From positions 1 to 64,000 of the forward strand of contig NZ_JAAOIX010000003.1 in assembly GCF_011440395.1 (NCBI RefSeq): a stretch of 64,000 nt of DNA. Direction: 5' to 3'. A program made the position numbers and the translations under genes. The notes under the pieces were generated by a model, which was given only the letters and a program-made list of their open reading frames with translations, was not told the DNA's origin and searched no databases. Source of the DNA: Pseudomaricurvus alcaniphilus. Lineage in GTDB: Bacteria > Pseudomonadota > Gammaproteobacteria > Pseudomonadales > Cellvibrionaceae. This document shows, piece by piece, positions 44,936 to 53,476 of the stretch (position 1 is the stretch's first letter; each line of letters begins with the position of its first letter).

Positions 44936-45670
44936 GTGAGTAGTGCGCCGCTGATCCATCTTAACGCCAAGCTGGAAATACGGCGCCAGCCATTGGGTGA
45001 ACATGACTTTTGTGTTGTGGTGGACAATTTTCTGCAAAATCCCGAGGCGCTGGTGGAATTCGCCGCGGCCAATGGCTCGCACTTCTACAGCACCAGGGGT
45101 GGCTACCCGGGGGTGATGTTGAATCTCGCTGCCAAGGTTGTCGATGAGCTGCACCGCTTTATTCGCAGCCAAATGGCCCGGCAATTTGCCATTTTACGCG
45201 GTGGTCTGAAGCTCAATACCGGGCTCGCCATGACCGTCCTGCCACCGCAGCAACTGGGCAACTTCCAGCGCATTTGTCACACCGATCCGCGCGCTGCAAC
45301 GGGGCGGCGCAGTTACGCCGCGCTGGTTTATCTGTTTGCCGACGAGCGACTCGGCGGCACGGCATTTTATCGCTGGAAACGCGCCGACATAGTCAAACAG
45401 GCGCTGGCGCTGGAACTGCAGGCCCCTGCTGCGGCCACTGAGTTGCTGGCGCAGCACTGTGCAGCGTTTCGCCAGCCGCCGCAGTATATGACTGGCAGCA
45501 ACGAACTGGCGGAATTGCTGGCGGTTATCCCGGCGCGCTTTAACCGGATGATTTTTTATTCCGGTGAAGTGCCGCACAGTGGCTATATCGCCGTGCCGGA
45601 ATTACTGAGCACGAATTTCCGCCAGGGGCGCTTGACCTTGAACAGCTTTGTCAGCGGTTTGCCCGCATAA
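44936..45670 (+). CDS. DUF6445-like putative 2-oxoglutarate/Fe(II) oxygenase
   Basis: 244 residues, GTG start with GGAGG 8 nt upstream. The sequence resembles DUF6445 proteins. Residues compatible with a 2-OG-Fe(II) oxygenase triad are visible: CHTDPRA (His, Asp), EVPHSGYIA (distal His) and FRQGRLTLNSF (Arg that could hold 2-oxoglutarate). No signal peptide. Genes of this family often sit with halogenase and TonB receptor genes in sugar loci of Xanthomonads, Caulobacter and Cellvibrionales, but no activity is established to my knowledge. It lies between GH97 and the sugar porter. Confidence 0.65.
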   Translation: MSSAPLIHLNAKLEIRRQPLGEHDFCVVVDNFLQNPEALVEFAAANGSHFYSTRGGYPGVMLNLAAKVVDELHRFIRSQMARQFAILRGGLKLNTGLAMTVLPPQQLGNFQRICHTDPRAATGRRSYAALVYLFADERLGGTAFYRWKRADIVKQALALELQAPAAATELLAQHCAAFRQPPQYMTGSNELAELLAVIPARFNRMIFYSGEVPHSGYIAVPELLSTNFRQGRLTLNSFVSGLPA

Positions 45671-45780
45671 AGGTGGGCGAGCACGACTAGCATTGCAACG
45701 AAAAAACCGCAGGCGATGAAAGCTGGTCCCTGTTGCACACAAAACCATGATAATTACACAAACAAGAGAGAAGCTGATAT

Positions 45781-47259
45781 ATGAGCACTATCCCACTGGC
45801 CACTCCGCGGGCAGGCGCCAACCGGCGCATGATTCTCGCTATCACCGCGGTCGCCGCGTTGGGCGGCCTGTTATTCGGTTACGACACCGGCGTGATTGGC
45901 GGCAGCCAACTCTACTTTACCAAGTACTTCCAGCTGACCCCGGGAGAGCAGGGTTGGGCGGTGAGCAGCGCCATATACGGGTGTTTGTTCGGCGCGCTGC
46001 TCAGTGGTTACCTGACCAAGGCCATCAGCCGCAAATACACCCTGATTCTGTCGGCTTTTTTGTTCTTTTTGTCGGCTTGGGGCTCCGGTGTCGCCGACTC
46101 GCTCACGGAACTGGTGTTATACCGAATCCTCGGCGGGCTGGGGGTAGGCATGGCGTCCATGGCGGCACCCATGTACATCGCCGAAATCGCACCGCCGAAA
46201 GAGCGCGGCCAGATGGTGGCCTATTACCAGTTGGCGGTGGTGATTGGTTTCTTTGTGGTGTTCCTGGCAACTTACTTTATCGGCGGCGGCAACACCGCAG
46301 GTATGTCAGCTGAAGAGATCGCCCAATTGCACACCTACAACGTCGAGCGAGGCTGGCGGGTGATGCTCTGGTCCGAACTGCTACCGGCCGGGGCCTTTTT
46401 TATCCTGCTGTTTTTTGTGCCGCACACGCCGCGTTGGCTGATGATGAAGGGACGCACCGAGGAGGCAAAGCAGGTGCTGGCAAAGATCACCGATGGGCCG
46501 CGGGAAGCGCAACTGGAGTTTGATGATATCGCCCTGTCATTCTCCACTACCCGCAATCACCACCCGGTGACACTGGCGACCAAAGGCATCGCCTTTGTGC
46601 TGTTTATGGGCATTATGCTGTCGATTTTTCAACAGGTGAGCGGCATCAACGCCATTCTCTATTACGGCGCCGAAATTTTCAGTAATGCCCTCGGTTACGG
46701 CCCGGAAGACGCGCTAAAACAGCAGTTGTGGTTGGGCGCGGTCAACCTGGCGTTCACCTTCGTGGCGATCTTTACCATCGACAAGTGGGGGCGCAAGCCG
46801 CTGTTTCTGCTCGGCACCGGGGGGATGGTGGTCGGCCTCAGTGTGCTGGCCTGGACCCTGTACAGCCAGCAAATGGGCGTGGTGTCATTGATTGCGGTGC
46901 TGGTATTTATCGGTTCCTTTGCCCTGTCCATGGGGCCGGTGGTGTGGGTGATGTTGGCGGAAATCTTCCCCAATAATATTCGCAGTGTTGCCATGTCCAT
47001 TGCCGTGGCGGTGCAGTGGCTGTTCAACGCCATCGTCGCCAACAGCTTCCCGGTGATCAATGGCAGCGACCTCAATCAGCAGGCCTTCAATGGCGCATTG
47101 CCCTACCTGATTTTTGCCGGCTGTTGCGTGGTCGCCATGATATTTGTCTGGAAGCTGGTGCCGGAGACCAAAGGCAAGACTCTGGAAGAGATGGAAGTGC
47201 TGTGGACCGGTGAGAAGGCTGCCTTTCACAGTGCCGAGGAGATCGAGCCCGGACGCTAG
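45781..47259 (+). CDS. Sugar porter family MFS symporter (XylE/GlcP-like)
   Basis: 492 residues with 12 membrane segments. Sugar porter signatures: GGLLFGYDTGVIGG (segment 1), YRILGGLGVGMASMAAPMYIAEIAPPKERG, VPHTPRWLMMKGR (PETPRWL-type), QQVSGINAILYYGAEIF (the sugar-contacting QQxSGxNxxxYY of segment 7) and KLVPETKGKTLEEME at the end. It should import a monosaccharide, most likely glucose, by proton symport. The stop codon TAG (47257-47259) is supplied by the first bases of a MITE-like element, so the C-terminus may be slightly altered. Confidence 0.93.
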   Translation: MSTIPLATPRAGANRRMILAITAVAALGGLLFGYDTGVIGGSQLYFTKYFQLTPGEQGWAVSSAIYGCLFGALLSGYLTKAISRKYTLILSAFLFFLSAWGSGVADSLTELVLYRILGGLGVGMASMAAPMYIAEIAPPKERGQMVAYYQLAVVIGFFVVFLATYFIGGGNTAGMSAEEIAQLHTYNVERGWRVMLWSELLPAGAFFILLFFVPHTPRWLMMKGRTEEAKQVLAKITDGPREAQLEFDDIALSFSTTRNHHPVTLATKGIAFVLFMGIMLSIFQQVSGINAILYYGAEIFSNALGYGPEDALKQQLWLGAVNLAFTFVAIFTIDKWGRKPLFLLGTGGMVVGLSVLAWTLYSQQMGVVSLIAVLVFIGSFALSMGPVVWVMLAEIFPNNIRSVAMSIAVAVQWLFNAIVANSFPVINGSDLNQQAFNGALPYLIFAGCCVVAMIFVWKLVPETKGKTLEEMEVLWTGEKAAFHSAEEIEPGR

Positions 47260-47424
47260 GAGCCTGTCGGACTTAGGGTTGCCCTGCTGCGAAAAAGCCG
47301 AGTTTGGCCATTTTTTAACCATTTTCTCGTTAAATAGAACCACTATTCGCCTCAAAAATGGTTAAAAACTGACTCAAATCGGACTTTCTCTCGCTACGGG
47401 CACCTAAGTCCGACAGGCTCCTAG
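47256..47424. mobile_element. MITE-like palindromic element (169 bp)
   Basis: Ends are perfect 22-bp inverted repeats: 47256-47277 and 47403-47424, starting CTAGGAGCCTGTCGGACTTA. An inner 14-bp perfect inverted repeat is at 47312-47325 and 47355-47368. It has no coding capacity. The outermost CTAG at each end could be a 4-bp target duplication or part of the element; being palindromic it cannot be told apart. The left end provides the stop codon of the sugar porter gene. Confidence 0.85.
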
Positions 47425-47436
47425 TTTGCGCACTAA

Positions 47437-47450
47437 CCAATACCTATTGG
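47437..47450. promoter_or_regulatory. Dyad upstream of GH31 gene
   Basis: CCAATACCTATTGG (47437-47450) is a palindrome with a 2-nt centre, 30 bp before the GH31 start codon and just outside the MITE-like element. ACTAACCAA flanks it on both sides. A regulator site is possible; nothing else supports it. Confidence 0.35.
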
Positions 47451-47480
47451 ACTAACCAAAACATAACAGGTAACAACAGC

Positions 47481-49973
47481 ATGAAGCGACTATCACACGT
47501 TATATCTTGCGCCCTGCAGCCGTTGCAACTGTTTCAACGCGCATGCCTGCTGCTGCTTCTGCTGGCGTCGCAATTGTACGCCGATGCCGGCCAATACGTG
47601 AGCCACCAGTTGGATGGTGCAACCCTGAGCATTACCACCAGCACTGGAAAATTGACCCTCAGTGCGCACGGCGAGAAGGCTTTTGCGGTGCACTTTGTAC
47701 CCCAGGGCAAGCAGCCTTTCCCGTCTTTTGCACTGCACGGCGAAGCCGCTGGCACCAATGTAAAACGGAAGGTAAAGCTGAAGGACAAGCGCAATCAGCT
47801 GCAGCTTGGCAACGGTGAACTCACAGCACTGATCCACAAGAACCCGCTGACGATCGAGTATTTGCACAGGGGCAAACCGCTACTGGCCGAGGCCGCAGGG
47901 GTGTTTCAGGGCGAAACTGCAGACGGTGAAGCGGTGAGTGGCTTTCGCTTCAAGCTGGATAAAGATGAAAAGTTGCTGGGCGGTGGCGAGCGGGTGCTGG
48001 GGATGGATCGGCGCGGCTATCGCCTGCCGCTCTACAATGAGCCGCACGGTGAATACTCCACTCATTCGGAAAAAATGAACTACGGCTTGCCGGCGGTGAT
48101 GTCCAGCGACAAATATATTTTGCTGTTCGATAACTCGGCCAAAGGCTGGCTGGATGCGGGCAAAACCGAGAGCGATATACTGTCGTTTGAGGCCGTCGGT
48201 GGGCGCCTGGCCTATCTGGTGGTGGCGGGGGACACTTATCCCGAATTGATCGCCAATTACGTTGCCGTAACCGGTCGGCAACCCATGCCACCGCGTTGGT
48301 CGCTGGGTTATATCGCCTCCCGCTTTGGTTACCGCAGCGAGCAGGAAGCACGGGATACCCTGGCGAAGTTTGAGCAGCAGGAGTTTCCGGTCGATGCCAT
48401 TATTTTTGACTTGTACTGGTTCGGCAAGGACATCCAGGGCCATATGGGCAATCTGCAATGGGATCGAGAGGCGTTTCCTGAGCCGGAAAAAATGATGGCC
48501 GACTTTGCCAGCAAGGGCATCAAAACCATTCTCATAACCGAACCGTTTATTCTCACCAGTTCCGGCAAGTGGGATGAGGCGGTGGCCAACAAGGCGCTGG
48601 CCACCGATGCCGAGGGCAAGCCATTTTCTTTCTCCGAGTTTTACTTCGGCACTACCGGCATTGTCGATATTTTTGATCCCCAGGCAGCAGACTGGTTCTG
48701 GAGTATCTATCGCGGTTTGATGGAGCAGGGAGCCAGTGGTTGGTGGTGTGACCTGGCCGAGCCGGAAAAGCACCCGGCTGAAGCCATGCATGTGCTGGGC
48801 AGCGCTGACGAAGTGCACAATGCCTATGGCCACGAGTGGGCCAAAGTACTGTTTGAGAACCAGTTGCGGGACTTTCCTGGGCAGCGGCCGTTTATCCTGA
48901 TTCGCTCCGGCTTCGCCGGCTCCCAGCGCTATGGAATTTTCCCCTGGACCGGCGACGTCAAGCGCGGTTGGGGTGGACTGAAACCGCAGGTGGAGTTGTC
49001 GTTGCAAATGGGGCTGTTGGGGCTGGCGTATACCCACTCCGACCTGGGCGGGTTTGTCGGCGATCGACTGGATGAAGAGGCCTATGTGCGCTGGTTACAA
49101 TACGGCGTGTTCCAGCCCATATACCGGCCCCACGGGATCGAGCCGGTGGCGCCGGAGCCGGTGTTTCACAGCGAAAAAGTCCGGGATATCCTGCGCCAGT
49201 ATGTGCAGTTGCGCTATCGTATGACGCCTTACAACTACACGCTTGCACACATCAATTCCACCACTGGCATGCCCCTGATGCGACCGCTGTTTTTCAGCGA
49301 TGAAGACAATCTGGCGCTGATGGATAATGCCCGCAGCTACTTCTGGGGAGACGCTTTTTTTGTATCCCCGATAACCGATCCGTCGGTTTCCCAGGCACGT
49401 TTTTACCTGCCCGATGGTGTCTGGTTCGATTTCTGGAACGACCAACGCTACAGCGGCGGCCGCAAGATTACTCGCGATGTCGATCTGTCCACCTTACCGG
49501 TACTGGTCAAAGCCGGGGCCTTCGTGCCCATGGTCCAGCAGACAGTCAATGCCGCCAGCTACTCAAGCGCGCAGTTAACCCTGCATTACTACCACGATGC
49601 CAGTGTCCGGCGCGCCAGCGGGCAGATGTACGAAGACGATGGCGAGACTTATCAGGCCTATGAGCAGGGTAAGTATGAACTGTTGGAATTCTCTGCCAGC
49701 AGTGGCGGCAACGGGTTGACCATCGAGTTACAACGGCAGCAGGGGGAGGCAGGTTACGAGGGCATGCCGGACGCTCGGCGTATGCATCTGGTGCTACACA
49801 ATATTGAGGCTGAGGCCGAAGTTGAAATGGGTGGTACTAGCGTCAATCCTGTTGGCACCGTCGACGCGCTGGATACACAGCCAAGCGCGAGTTATTACGA
49901 TCCTGTCGCACGGTTATTGACCATTGCTTTTGACTGGGATCATAAACCGCTGCAGTTGCAGATAGGCAAATAA
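47481..49973 (+). CDS. GH31 alpha-transglucosylase/alpha-glucosidase (Agd31B-like)
   Basis: 830 residues with a signal peptide (LQLFQRACLLLLLLASQLYADAG). GH31 motifs: FDLYWFGKDIQGHMGNLQWD, catalytic nucleophile Asp424 (GWWCDLAEPEKHP) and acid/base Asp492 (FPWTGDV), 68 residues apart as in Cellvibrio japonicus Agd31B (Asp412 and Asp480 from memory). That enzyme is mainly an oligosaccharide 4-alpha-glucosyltransferase that disproportionates maltooligosaccharides rather than hydrolysing them. Overall sequence style (NEPHGEYSTHSEKMNYGLP, TGRQPMPPRWSLGYIASRFGYRS) agrees. Ends with a DUF5110-like C-terminal domain. Likely periplasmic or outer-membrane associated. Confidence 0.9.
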   Translation: MKRLSHVISCALQPLQLFQRACLLLLLLASQLYADAGQYVSHQLDGATLSITTSTGKLTLSAHGEKAFAVHFVPQGKQPFPSFALHGEAAGTNVKRKVKLKDKRNQLQLGNGELTALIHKNPLTIEYLHRGKPLLAEAAGVFQGETADGEAVSGFRFKLDKDEKLLGGGERVLGMDRRGYRLPLYNEPHGEYSTHSEKMNYGLPAVMSSDKYILLFDNSAKGWLDAGKTESDILSFEAVGGRLAYLVVAGDTYPELIANYVAVTGRQPMPPRWSLGYIASRFGYRSEQEARDTLAKFEQQEFPVDAIIFDLYWFGKDIQGHMGNLQWDREAFPEPEKMMADFASKGIKTILITEPFILTSSGKWDEAVANKALATDAEGKPFSFSEFYFGTTGIVDIFDPQAADWFWSIYRGLMEQGASGWWCDLAEPEKHPAEAMHVLGSADEVHNAYGHEWAKVLFENQLRDFPGQRPFILIRSGFAGSQRYGIFPWTGDVKRGWGGLKPQVELSLQMGLLGLAYTHSDLGGFVGDRLDEEAYVRWLQYGVFQPIYRPHGIEPVAPEPVFHSEKVRDILRQYVQLRYRMTPYNYTLAHINSTTGMPLMRPLFFSDEDNLALMDNARSYFWGDAFFVSPITDPSVSQARFYLPDGVWFDFWNDQRYSGGRKITRDVDLSTLPVLVKAGAFVPMVQQTVNAASYSSAQLTLHYYHDASVRRASGQMYEDDGETYQAYEQGKYELLEFSASSGGNGLTIELQRQQGEAGYEGMPDARRMHLVLHNIEAEAEVEMGGTSVNPVGTVDALDTQPSASYYDPVARLLTIAFDWDHKPLQLQIGK

Positions 49974-50089
49974 GTATGAAGGGGATATCAAACAAGGTGA
50001 CACTTTGCAATGAGGCATCAGCAGGTGACAGTTGCGCTATGGCCGCAGCTCGCTGGTCAGCGTTGCGGGCATTGGGCAATTACCGGGGA

Positions 50090-50149
50090 TGAATACGTTG
50101 GCTGCATACGTTTGTAGCAAGCTGCATACGTTTGTAGTCATTGTATAAA
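50090..50149 (+). promoter_or_regulatory. Triple TGMATACG sites and possible -10 of permease gene
   Basis: TGAATACGTTGG (50090-50101) is followed by two identical 17-bp copies of GCTGCATACGTTTGTAG (50101-50117 and 50121-50137), 20 bp apart, about two helical turns. A TATAAA (50144-50149) downstream could be a -10 without a good -35. The core resembles sites at 11917-11930 and 16995-17008. The array could bind a maltose-responsive regulator on one face of the DNA. Confidence 0.55.
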
Positions 50150-50202
50150 AACCCCAGTGGCATAGAATATTTTCCACAACAATACCGAACAGGCAATTAA
50201 TA

Positions 50203-51732
50203 ATGGATAAGAAACCTGCACTCAGTTTTTGGCAAATCTGGAATATGTGTTTCGGATTTCTCGGCATCCAGTTTGGCTTTGCCCTGCAAAATGCCAATGT
50301 CAGCCGAATTTTCCAGACTCTTGGGGCCGATGTCGAACATATTCCCCTGTTGTGGATTGCGGCTCCTGTGACTGGCCTTATTGTGCAGCCAATCATTGGT
50401 TACATGAGCGATAAAACCTGGACCTCTCTGGGGCGGCGGCGGCCTTATTTTCTTATCGGCGCCATTTTGACCACATTTGCGCTGGTATTTATGCCCAATT
50501 CGCCAAGCCTGTGGATTGCCGCCGGTACGCTGTGGATCCTGGATGCCTCCATCAATATTTCCATGGAACCTTTCCGCGCCTTTGTGGGGGATAACCTGCC
50601 GCACAAGCAGCGCACACTGGGTTTCGCCATGCAGAGCTTTTTTATCGGTATCGGCGCGATCATCGCCTCGTTTCTGCCTTATATACTGTTTAATTACGCC
50701 GGTATCAGCAACACGGCAGCGGCGGGGGAGGTGCCGGACTCCGTCCGTATTTCCTTCTACCTCGGCGCGGCGGTGCTGTTCCTGGCGGTGGGCTGGACGG
50801 TGCTCTTCAGTCGCGAATACTCGCCCGAGCAAATGGCCAGTTTCGAGGAGGAGGTCGAGGCCAGTCAGGAAGTTGCGGCAGCCCACGCTGGCCCGCGCCG
50901 CAGTAGCGCGAAGTATTTGCGGGACTCCGCCATTTTACTGGTCGCCGGCGCCGCGCTGTGCCTGTTGATCTACAGCCAGGGCTGGGACAAACAACTCTAC
51001 ATTTTGGCCGGTGGACTGCTGACCTTCGCCCTGTTGCAGTTGATCACCTGGCGGATGGCGATGACCAACAGAACCAGTAACGGCTTGTACGAAATCGTCG
51101 ATGACCTGTTCCATATGCCCAAGACCATGAAGCAATTGGCGGTGGTGCAGTTTTTTTCCTGGTTTGCCCTGTTTGCCATGTGGATCTACGCCACCGCCGG
51201 GGTTGCCGAATATCATTTTGGCAGCTCTGATCCCACCACCCGGGCTTTCAATGACGGCGCTGATTGGGTAGGCGTATTGTTCGGTTCCTATAATGGCTTT
51301 GCCGCTCTGGCCGCCATCATCATTCCTGTTATCGCCAATCGCTTTGGCCGCCGTACGTCCCACCTGATTAATCTCTGGTGTGGGGGCGCCGGCATGATCT
51401 CCTTTATTTTTATCAAGGACCCGCAGTGGTTGTTGTTGTCCATGGTTGGGGTGGGGATTGCCTGGGCGTCAATATTGTCCGTTCCCTACGCCATTCTCTC
51501 CGGAGCCCTGCCGGCCCATAAAATGGGTGTGTACATGGGCATATTTAACTTTTTTATTGTGATACCGCAGATTATGGCCGCCAGTGTTATCGGTTTGCTG
51601 GTACGTGTGCTGTTCGATGGCGAGGCTATATACGCGCTTGTTATTGGCGGTGTTTTTCTGTTAATCGGTGGCCTGGTTACCTTGTTTGTTGACGACAGCC
51701 ACGATCCCGTAGTGGAAGAAGCCAAAGTTTAA
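50203..51732 (+). CDS. SLC45/MalT-like MFS maltose permease
   Basis: 509 residues, about 12 membrane segments. FWQIWNMCFGFLGIQFGFALQNANVSRIFQTLGADVEHIPLLWIAAPVTGLIVQPIIGYMSDKTWTSLGRRRPYFLIGAI is the characteristic start of the bacterial SLC45-type (GPH-related) family, which includes maltose permeases of Caulobacter, Xanthomonas, Shewanella and Bacteroidetes. LVQP and SDRTW.S..GRRRPY motifs match sucrose/maltose carriers. Maltose or short maltodextrin symport is inferred from the two amylase genes directly downstream (14 bp to the first). Confidence 0.9.
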   Translation: MDKKPALSFWQIWNMCFGFLGIQFGFALQNANVSRIFQTLGADVEHIPLLWIAAPVTGLIVQPIIGYMSDKTWTSLGRRRPYFLIGAILTTFALVFMPNSPSLWIAAGTLWILDASINISMEPFRAFVGDNLPHKQRTLGFAMQSFFIGIGAIIASFLPYILFNYAGISNTAAAGEVPDSVRISFYLGAAVLFLAVGWTVLFSREYSPEQMASFEEEVEASQEVAAAHAGPRRSSAKYLRDSAILLVAGAALCLLIYSQGWDKQLYILAGGLLTFALLQLITWRMAMTNRTSNGLYEIVDDLFHMPKTMKQLAVVQFFSWFALFAMWIYATAGVAEYHFGSSDPTTRAFNDGADWVGVLFGSYNGFAALAAIIIPVIANRFGRRTSHLINLWCGGAGMISFIFIKDPQWLLLSMVGVGIAWASILSVPYAILSGALPAHKMGVYMGIFNFFIVIPQIMAASVIGLLVRVLFDGEAIYALVIGGVFLLIGGLVTLFVDDSHDPVVEEAKV

Positions 51733-51746
51733 GAGGAGCTTGCCTG

Positions 51747-53435
51747 ATGTTTACCTGGTCGAAAAATACACTGTTACTGAGTGCCCTGGCGCTGGTCGCT
51801 TGTGGCGAAGATACTCGCCAAACTGCAAGCTTGCAGGAAGCGGGGGATGCCGCTAAACCGCTGCCTGAGTTTGTGGGCACCCGTGAACCGTTTGCCGCCG
51901 AGGCCGTTTACTTTGTGGTGACCGACCGCTTTGTCGACGGTGACCCGAACAATAACTTTCCCCAGCAGGGCGGCGACTATCCGAGTTTTGATTTGCCGAT
52001 CCAGTTTGATGGTGAAGCTGCCGCCAATATCGGTTACTTGGGCGGTGATTTTAAAGGCATCGTTGACCACGCCGACTATATCCGCTCGATGGGATTTACC
52101 TCGTTGTGGTTGACGCCCATTGTCGATAACCCGGATCAGCACTTTACCGGTGGTAGCCCCATCACGGCAACTACCGGCGCCGATTTGGGCAAGTCGGGCT
52201 ACCACGGCTATTGGGGCGTGAACTTCTATCAGCTGGACGAGCACCTGCCGTCACCGGGGCTGGATTTTGCCGGCCTCAGTCAACAGTTACACGACAAGGG
52301 TTTGAAGGTTGTCCTGGATATTGTTGCCAATCACGGCTCGCCCTCGTTCAGCATGCCGGTGGACCAGCCTCAGTACGGCGAGATTTACGATCGTGATGGC
52401 AAGCTGGTGGCCGATCACAAAAATCTGGAACCCGAGCAGCTGGACTACAGCGATCCACTGCAGCGCTGGTTCCACAAGGAGAAGGATCTGGCGCAGCTGT
52501 CCAACCTGGATGAATTCAATCGGGATGTGCGCGAGTACATGATCAACTCCTATCTGTATTGGATCGCCCAGGGTGTGGACGCGATTCGGATTGATACCAT
52601 TCGCCACGTGGACAATGATTTCTGGAAGGAGATGGCGGACCGCATTCGCGCCCAGTACCCGGGTATGTTCTTCTTCGGCGAGCACTTCAGTTATTCCGCG
52701 ACGGACGTGGCCCAGCACCAGTTGCCGGAAAATGGCAGCATCAGCGTGCTGGATTTTCCCGGGCAAGAAGCCATGGTTAAGGTATTTGGCAACCCGAACA
52801 GCGATTTTGCCGAGTTGCTGGACTATCTGCACCTCAATGACGGCACCTACGTTAATCCCTATGAATTGATGACGTTTTACGACAACCACGATATGCCGCG
52901 AATGAATGCCACCGATGGCGGGTTTATTGACGCGCACAACTGGCTGTTCACCTCCCGCGGAATTCCAGTGGTGTATTACGGGTCTGAAACGGGTTTTATG
53001 CGCGGTACCGGGGAGCACAAGGGCAATCGCAATTATTTCGGTGCCGAGCGAATTGCCGCGGCGAAAACTCACCCGATTCAAAATGCGCTGGCAGAAGTTG
53101 CAAAAATGCGCCAGCAATCGGTGGCCCTGCAGCGAGGCTTACAGGTAAACCTGGATTTCAACGGCAACTCGGCAGCATTCCTGCGGGTCTATCAGTCTGG
53201 TGATAAGGCTGAAACGGCACTGGTGCTGTTGAATAAAGGCGATGTGCCTGCGACCGTTGCGGCCGCTGGCCTATTGAATGGCGGCCGGTGGCACAACTTG
53301 CAGACCGGCGCCTCGCTGGAGGTCCCATTGCAGGGCAGTATTACCCAGGAGCTGCCCGCCCATTCAGTGAGCATCTGGATCAATCGCGACCCGGTCAGCA
53401 ATGCTGAATTGTTGGCTCGCTTGGCAGCACTGTAA
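51747..53435 (+). CDS. GH13 alpha-amylase-type lipoprotein
   Basis: 562 residues. Lipoprotein signal with lipobox LALVAC (Cys19), so membrane-anchored. GH13 barrel with VANHGSPS (region I variant), Asp283 (AIRIDTIRHVD), Glu312 (FFGEHFS) and Asp382 (FYDNHDM) as the catalytic trio. YHGYWGVNFYQLDEHL and DRFVDGDPNNN recall CGTases and related amylases; a cyclodextrin-forming or cyclodextrin-hydrolysing activity is possible. It follows the permease gene by 14 bp and precedes a second, unrelated amylase gene in the same operon. Confidence 0.92.
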   Translation: MFTWSKNTLLLSALALVACGEDTRQTASLQEAGDAAKPLPEFVGTREPFAAEAVYFVVTDRFVDGDPNNNFPQQGGDYPSFDLPIQFDGEAAANIGYLGGDFKGIVDHADYIRSMGFTSLWLTPIVDNPDQHFTGGSPITATTGADLGKSGYHGYWGVNFYQLDEHLPSPGLDFAGLSQQLHDKGLKVVLDIVANHGSPSFSMPVDQPQYGEIYDRDGKLVADHKNLEPEQLDYSDPLQRWFHKEKDLAQLSNLDEFNRDVREYMINSYLYWIAQGVDAIRIDTIRHVDNDFWKEMADRIRAQYPGMFFFGEHFSYSATDVAQHQLPENGSISVLDFPGQEAMVKVFGNPNSDFAELLDYLHLNDGTYVNPYELMTFYDNHDMPRMNATDGGFIDAHNWLFTSRGIPVVYYGSETGFMRGTGEHKGNRNYFGAERIAAAKTHPIQNALAEVAKMRQQSVALQRGLQVNLDFNGNSAAFLRVYQSGDKAETALVLLNKGDVPATVAAAGLLNGGRWHNLQTGASLEVPLQGSITQELPAHSVSIWINRDPVSNAELLARLAAL

Positions 53436-53476
53436 CAAAGCCACTACAGATGCCAGATCATCAGAGGATAACAAAC

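Noticed and set aside
45725-45752. GGTCCC upstream of the sugar porter gene as another ECF promoter
   Set aside because: At 17 bp spacing the second box is TGATA, not CGTCT, and the GGGG and AAA flanks are missing.
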